Origin: Paenibacillus artemisiicola | GTDB taxonomy: Bacteria > Bacillota > Bacilli > Paenibacillales > Paenibacillaceae | NCBI RefSeq assembly: GCF_017652985.1 | Contig: NZ_JAGGDJ010000029.1 | Coordinates: forward strand, 1-64,000 | Reading direction: 5' to 3' | DNA: 64,000 nucleotides | Shown: one piece after another, positions 61,097 through 64,000 of the stretch | Layout of the letters: each line of letters opens with the position of its first letter | Position numbering within the stretch: position 1 is the first letter of the stretch | Notes under the pieces: model-generated | What the model was told of the DNA's origin: nothing | The model's database searches: none | What the model saw: the letters and a program-made list of their open reading frames with translations, nothing else | Made by a program: the position numbers and the translations under genes

Positions 61097-62860
61097 TTAT
61101 TGGCCCAGCGTCCAGTTCGGCAGGCTCGGAGCCAGTCCGTTGAACGGGCTGACGCTCAGGTTTTGAATGCGGCCGTTATAGGCGTACACGTTCTTCTTGT
61201 AGCTCGTGAAGATGATCGGCAGCTCGTCGTTCAGGTATTGGAACAGCTCTTTGTATACGGCTTTGCGCTCGTCGATGTTCGAGGTCGCCAAGCCTTTATC
61301 GTACAGTTCCTTGAACTTCGCGTCGTTGTAGCCCGGAATTTCGCCGTCGACGAATTGCAGCAGGCCGTCCGACGGATCCGTCAGGAGCGACGTCGAGAAG
61401 GAGGCGAGATCGTAGTCGCCGCCTTCGACCTTGGAGACAAGGGCGTTGAAGTCGGCGAAGACCTCCGGCTCGAATTTGATGCCGAGCGCTTCGTAGTCTT
61501 GCTTCGCCACGGCGATGAAGATATCCGAGGCGGGGCTCTTGGAGCCCAGGTAATGAATCGTCAGCGCTTTGCCGTCCTTCTCGCGGATGCCGCCCGCGCC
61601 GACTTTCCAGCCCGCTTGGTCGAGCAGCTCCTTCGCTTTGTCCGGATCGTACTTGTACGGGTTGATGCCGTCTTCCGTGTACGCCCAGGACACCGGAGGC
61701 GCCGGAATGTTGGCGATTTGGCCCGCGCCTTGGTTCGCGTCCACGTAGATGCTTTGGCGGTCCAGGCCGTACGTCAGCGCTTGACGCACCAGCTTATCCT
61801 GCAGCGCCGGGTGCTGAAGGTTCAGCTGGATGTAGCCGTAGTTGCTCGGCGTGTACGGCAGGATGTTCACGAAGCCGAGCGCCTTCAGCTTGTCGAGGTT
61901 TTCCTTCGTGGCGGTGAACGACGCGTAGTCGACTTCGCCCGTCTCCAGGTACTGCCATGTGTCGCCTTCGGACGTTTTATAGATAAAGTGCTCCGTTTTC
62001 GGTTTGCCGGCAAAATAGTTCTCGTTCGCGACCATCCGTACTTCCTGGCCCGGAATGAACTTCTCCAGCTTGTACGGACCGTTGCCGAGCGGGCTGCCGC
62101 TAAGCTTCTTCATGTAGCCCAGATCGCCTTGCTTGTAATCCTTGCCGTAGTAAGCCTTGGACAGAACGTCCGAGCCGAGCATCGTCAACGCGCTGGCGTT
62201 CGGCTTGTCGAGCGTGACGGAGATCGTCTGCGGATCGATGACCTTGATGCCCGAGACGCTCGTCGCCTTGCCGGCTTTATAATCTTCGCCGCCCTTCACG
62301 TGCAGCGTGTTTACTTGGGAGTCGCCGTCGTACGACTTATCGTACAGGATCGTCCACGTGAACGCGACGTCGTCGGCGGTCAACGGCGAACCGTCGCTGA
62401 ACTTCAAGTCTTTGCGCAAGTGGTACGTGTACGTCAGGTTGTCCGCGGACACGTCCCATTTCTCCGCCAAGCCCGGTACCGGAAGACCTTTGTCGTCCAC
62501 GGTCACGAGCGATGTGTAAAGCAGCGACGAAACGTTGCCGTCGTAACCGCTCTGCTGGAAGTACGGCGTGAACGCGCCGCTCGGGTCGGTCAAGCCGACG
62601 ATGATCGTGTCCGTGCGCTTCTTCGCCGTATCCGGAAGCTTGGACATGTCGGACGCTTGAATCGTGCCCGAGGCGTCGCCTGCCGCATCCGGCGCGGCCG
62701 TGTTGGACGAATTGCCCGCTGCGGCTTGGTTGGCGCTGTTGGCGCCGCCGTTCGCGGTGCCGGCATTGCTGCCGTTGTTATTGCCGTTATTGCCGCATGC
62801 GGCCAGCAAAATGGCGCTTGCGAGAATAGCAGTGGATAGGGTAAGGATTCTTTTCTTCAT
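61097..62860 (-). CDS. dppA: peptide-binding lipoprotein (DppA/OppA family)
   Basis: A 587-residue family-5 solute-binding protein. The lipobox LLAAC gives lipid-modified Cys22, followed by a long Asn/Gly/Ala-rich linker (about 23-70). The binding domain shows the signature 'LAEKWDVSADNLTYTYHLRKDLKFSDGSPLTADDVAFTW' (about 130-168), diagnostic for peptide/nickel-binding proteins. It is the first gene of a complete five-component importer plus one hypothetical gene. AGGAGG lies 7 bases before the ATG, and a consensus promoter is upstream. Confidence 0.95.
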   Translation of the reverse strand: MKKRILTLSTAILASAILLAACGNNGNNNGSNAGTANGGANSANQAAAGNSSNTAAPDAAGDASGTIQASDMSKLPDTAKKRTDTIIVGLTDPSGAFTPYFQQSGYDGNVSSLLYTSLVTVDDKGLPVPGLAEKWDVSADNLTYTYHLRKDLKFSDGSPLTADDVAFTWTILYDKSYDGDSQVNTLHVKGGEDYKAGKATSVSGIKVIDPQTISVTLDKPNASALTMLGSDVLSKAYYGKDYKQGDLGYMKKLSGSPLGNGPYKLEKFIPGQEVRMVANENYFAGKPKTEHFIYKTSEGDTWQYLETGEVDYASFTATKENLDKLKALGFVNILPYTPSNYGYIQLNLQHPALQDKLVRQALTYGLDRQSIYVDANQGAGQIANIPAPPVSWAYTEDGINPYKYDPDKAKELLDQAGWKVGAGGIREKDGKALTIHYLGSKSPASDIFIAVAKQDYEALGIKFEPEVFADFNALVSKVEGGDYDLASFSTSLLTDPSDGLLQFVDGEIPGYNDAKFKELYDKGLATSNIDERKAVYKELFQYLNDELPIIFTSYKKNVYAYNGRIQNLSVSPFNGLAPSLPNWTLGQ

Positions 62861-62939
62861 GACGACCTCCTGAAAATAAGAGCTATTTATGAGTGCCGAT
62901 TAATTCCGATTAAATCACTCAGCATTGTTGTTGGTTTTT

Positions 62940-62968
62940 ATTATAGGTACGTTTTGCGGTTCTGTAAA
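62940..62968 (-). promoter_or_regulatory. promoter of the peptide-importer operon
   Basis: On the minus strand TTTACA (62963-62968) and a perfect TATAAT (62940-62945) are separated by 17 bases. The leader to the dppA start is about 73 bases. Confidence 0.85.
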
Positions 62969-63053
62969 TAGAGAACTGAAAAATAATTCTTTCCATAAAG
63001 AAAACATGCAATGTTCGCCAAATCCGAGACGCGTTCCCTTAGCAGGAAAGCAC

Positions 63054-63098
63054 AAAAAAACCACTTCCACACCGTTCAGGCACGATGCGAAAATGGTT
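63054..63098 (-). terminator. terminator of the winged-helix regulator gene
   Basis: A 12-bp stem with three wobble pairs (63060-63071 with 63086-63097) is followed by seven T on the minus strand. It lies about 120 bases beyond the stop codon at 63218. The bases 63098-63217 hold nothing else that I recognise. Confidence 0.75.
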
Positions 63099-63217
63099 TC
63101 ATCTCGTAGTTCAGGTTGGCGGCACTCTCGCGCCGCGGCACTTCGCGCGGGAGCCTTGCAAGGTGCCAAAGACTTGCGTATGTTCTTTTCGATGATTCCG
63201 GGAAGCCCGTCTGCTCT

Positions 63218-64000
63218 TTACCCTTGCTCGATGTAGTCCATGATTTTGCGATGGATCTGGCCGATCGCGCTGGTCCGCAGGCTGTACGCGGTCAGTGTCT
63301 CGCCCTCGAAATGAGCTGTCAGCATGCCGGCATGGCGAAGCTTCGTCACATGATCGTGCGTGATGCCCTTCGACAGTTCCAGATGGCGCACGATCTCGAT
63401 GAACGACCGCGGCCCCTGATTCAGAAACCGCAAGATTTTAAGCCGGCTCTTCTCGGCCACGCTCCGGATCATGCGATATTCGTGCGGCGAGAGGAAGTCC
63501 TCGTCGTCCACGTAGACTCTGGCGGCATAATGGCAGATCGTCACATGGCCGAAATGGCTAATGACGTTAAACGGCTGAAAGTGATACTGCGGCATGAGCA
63601 CGACCTGCTCCAGCCCCTCCAGCGGTTCGAAAAACAGCCCGTTCGCCGTTTCGTCGATGAACGCCGCCGGGTCCGCCGAAGGAAACGCTTGCTTGCGATG
63701 GCGTGCCTCGTCCCGAAGCCGCTCGATAATCGTCCCGTCGAGGTGTCGAAAATAATGCTCGTCCCACAGCTCGAACAACTTCGCGGTCCGGTCCCGGAAC
63801 GCCGCCATGTTGGCGGGGAACTGGTTGGCATAGGGCGACATCAATTCATACAGGTCCCCGGCCGTCATGCCTCCGAGCCATACCGCGAATTCCGCGGCGG
63901 TCTCGCTCGGACTCAGGTACACGAGCAGATACGTCAGCTTCCAAGCCGCGTCGATGTCCGTAGCGTCCAGCAGCTCCGCCAGCTCCGGGGACAGACGGCC
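63218..64000 (-). CDS. ArsR-like winged-helix regulator (5' end cut by the window edge)
   Basis: The frame stays open to the last base of the window, so this is the C-terminal 260 residues of a longer protein. The C-terminal winged helix reads 'SRLKILRFLNQGPRSFIEIV' then HLELSKGITHDHVTKLRHAG (about 80 to 35 residues from the end), of ArsR type. The large N-terminal domain ('FFEPLEGLEQVVLMPQYHFQPFNVIS') resembles DUF5937-type regulators of Bacillota, whose ligand is unknown. An internal GTG at 63922 would give a 234-residue protein but has no convincing ribosome binding site. It ends in its own terminator and is transcribed towards the peptide-importer operon. Confidence 0.75.
   Translation of the reverse strand, partial: GRLSPELAELLDATDIDAAWKLTYLLVYLSPSETAAEFAVWLGGMTAGDLYELMSPYANQFPANMAAFRDRTAKLFELWDEHYFRHLDGTIIERLRDEARHRKQAFPSADPAAFIDETANGLFFEPLEGLEQVVLMPQYHFQPFNVISHFGHVTICHYAARVYVDDEDFLSPHEYRMIRSVAEKSRLKILRFLNQGPRSFIEIVRHLELSKGITHDHVTKLRHAGMLTAHFEGETLTAYSLRTSAIGQIHRKIMDYIEQG

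Overview
The window is a 64 kb stretch of a high-GC (about 60 percent or more) Gram-positive genome. It most resembles Paenibacillaceae such as Cohnella or a high-GC Paenibacillus. The evidence is strong AGGAGG-type ribosome binding sites, lipoproteins with Bacillota-style signal peptides, an S-layer-homology (SLH) surface protein, a YjcZ-like small spore protein, YesM/YesN two-component pairs next to LplABC-like sugar transporters, and TnrA/GlnR-type nitrogen boxes. The genus is an inference. I see no rRNA, tRNA, CRISPR array, insertion sequence or phage module.

Layout. 0.1-3.6 kb: small hypotheticals, a glutathione peroxidase, and the formaldehyde-fixing hxlAB pair with divergent hxlR. 3.6-4.2 kb: a 12-copy 51-bp tandem repeat. 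4.3-13.7 kb: single metabolic genes (APH-like kinase, MFS transporter, ChbG-type deacetylase, YjcZ-like protein, GAPDH homologue, GH32-like enzyme with a TIM-barrel isomerase, MetF-like protein). 13.9-17.7 kb: a two-sided nitrogen/Tat locus. A short TnrA-like regulator and tatC lie on the minus strand, and a Tat-signal amino acid oxidase, an exported Rid-family protein and tatA lie on the plus strand. Two perfect TnrA/GlnR boxes sit in the region between them. 17.9-25.5 kb: an FtsX-type ABC exporter and a giant beta-propeller SLH protein. 25.7-35.1 kb: an LplABC-type sugar importer with ThuA and Gfo/Idh enzymes, divergent from a YesM/YesN pair. 35.1-37.4 kb: a second APH-like kinase and a PRPP-synthetase homologue. 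37.6-53.6 kb: a large minus-strand carbohydrate region in which an ABC importer, a LacI regulator and a PfkB kinase are followed by aldo-keto reductase, isomerase, GH38 alpha-mannosidase and iolD-iolC-iolA-iolB. A shared 18-bp palindrome links the two transcription units. 53.8-56.0 kb: an acetyltransferase and a self-contained hydrolase/TetR operon. 56.0-56.6 kb: an eroded gene and an 81-bp repeat array. 56.7-62.9 kb: a complete Dpp/Opp peptide importer operon. The window ends inside a winged-helix regulator.

How the genes work together. The most unusual unit is the nitrogen/Tat locus. Nitrogen limitation would, by inference, induce export of a folded flavin oxidase through its own TatA/TatC pair, together with an exported Rid protein that could hydrolyse the imine product to release ammonia. 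Its layout parallels the phosphate-starvation phoD-tatAd-tatCd unit of Bacillus subtilis. The second coherent system is the LacI-linked mannosidase/inositol region, which could feed on a mannosylated inositol compound. Function assignments come from motif recognition by eye; no database search was possible.
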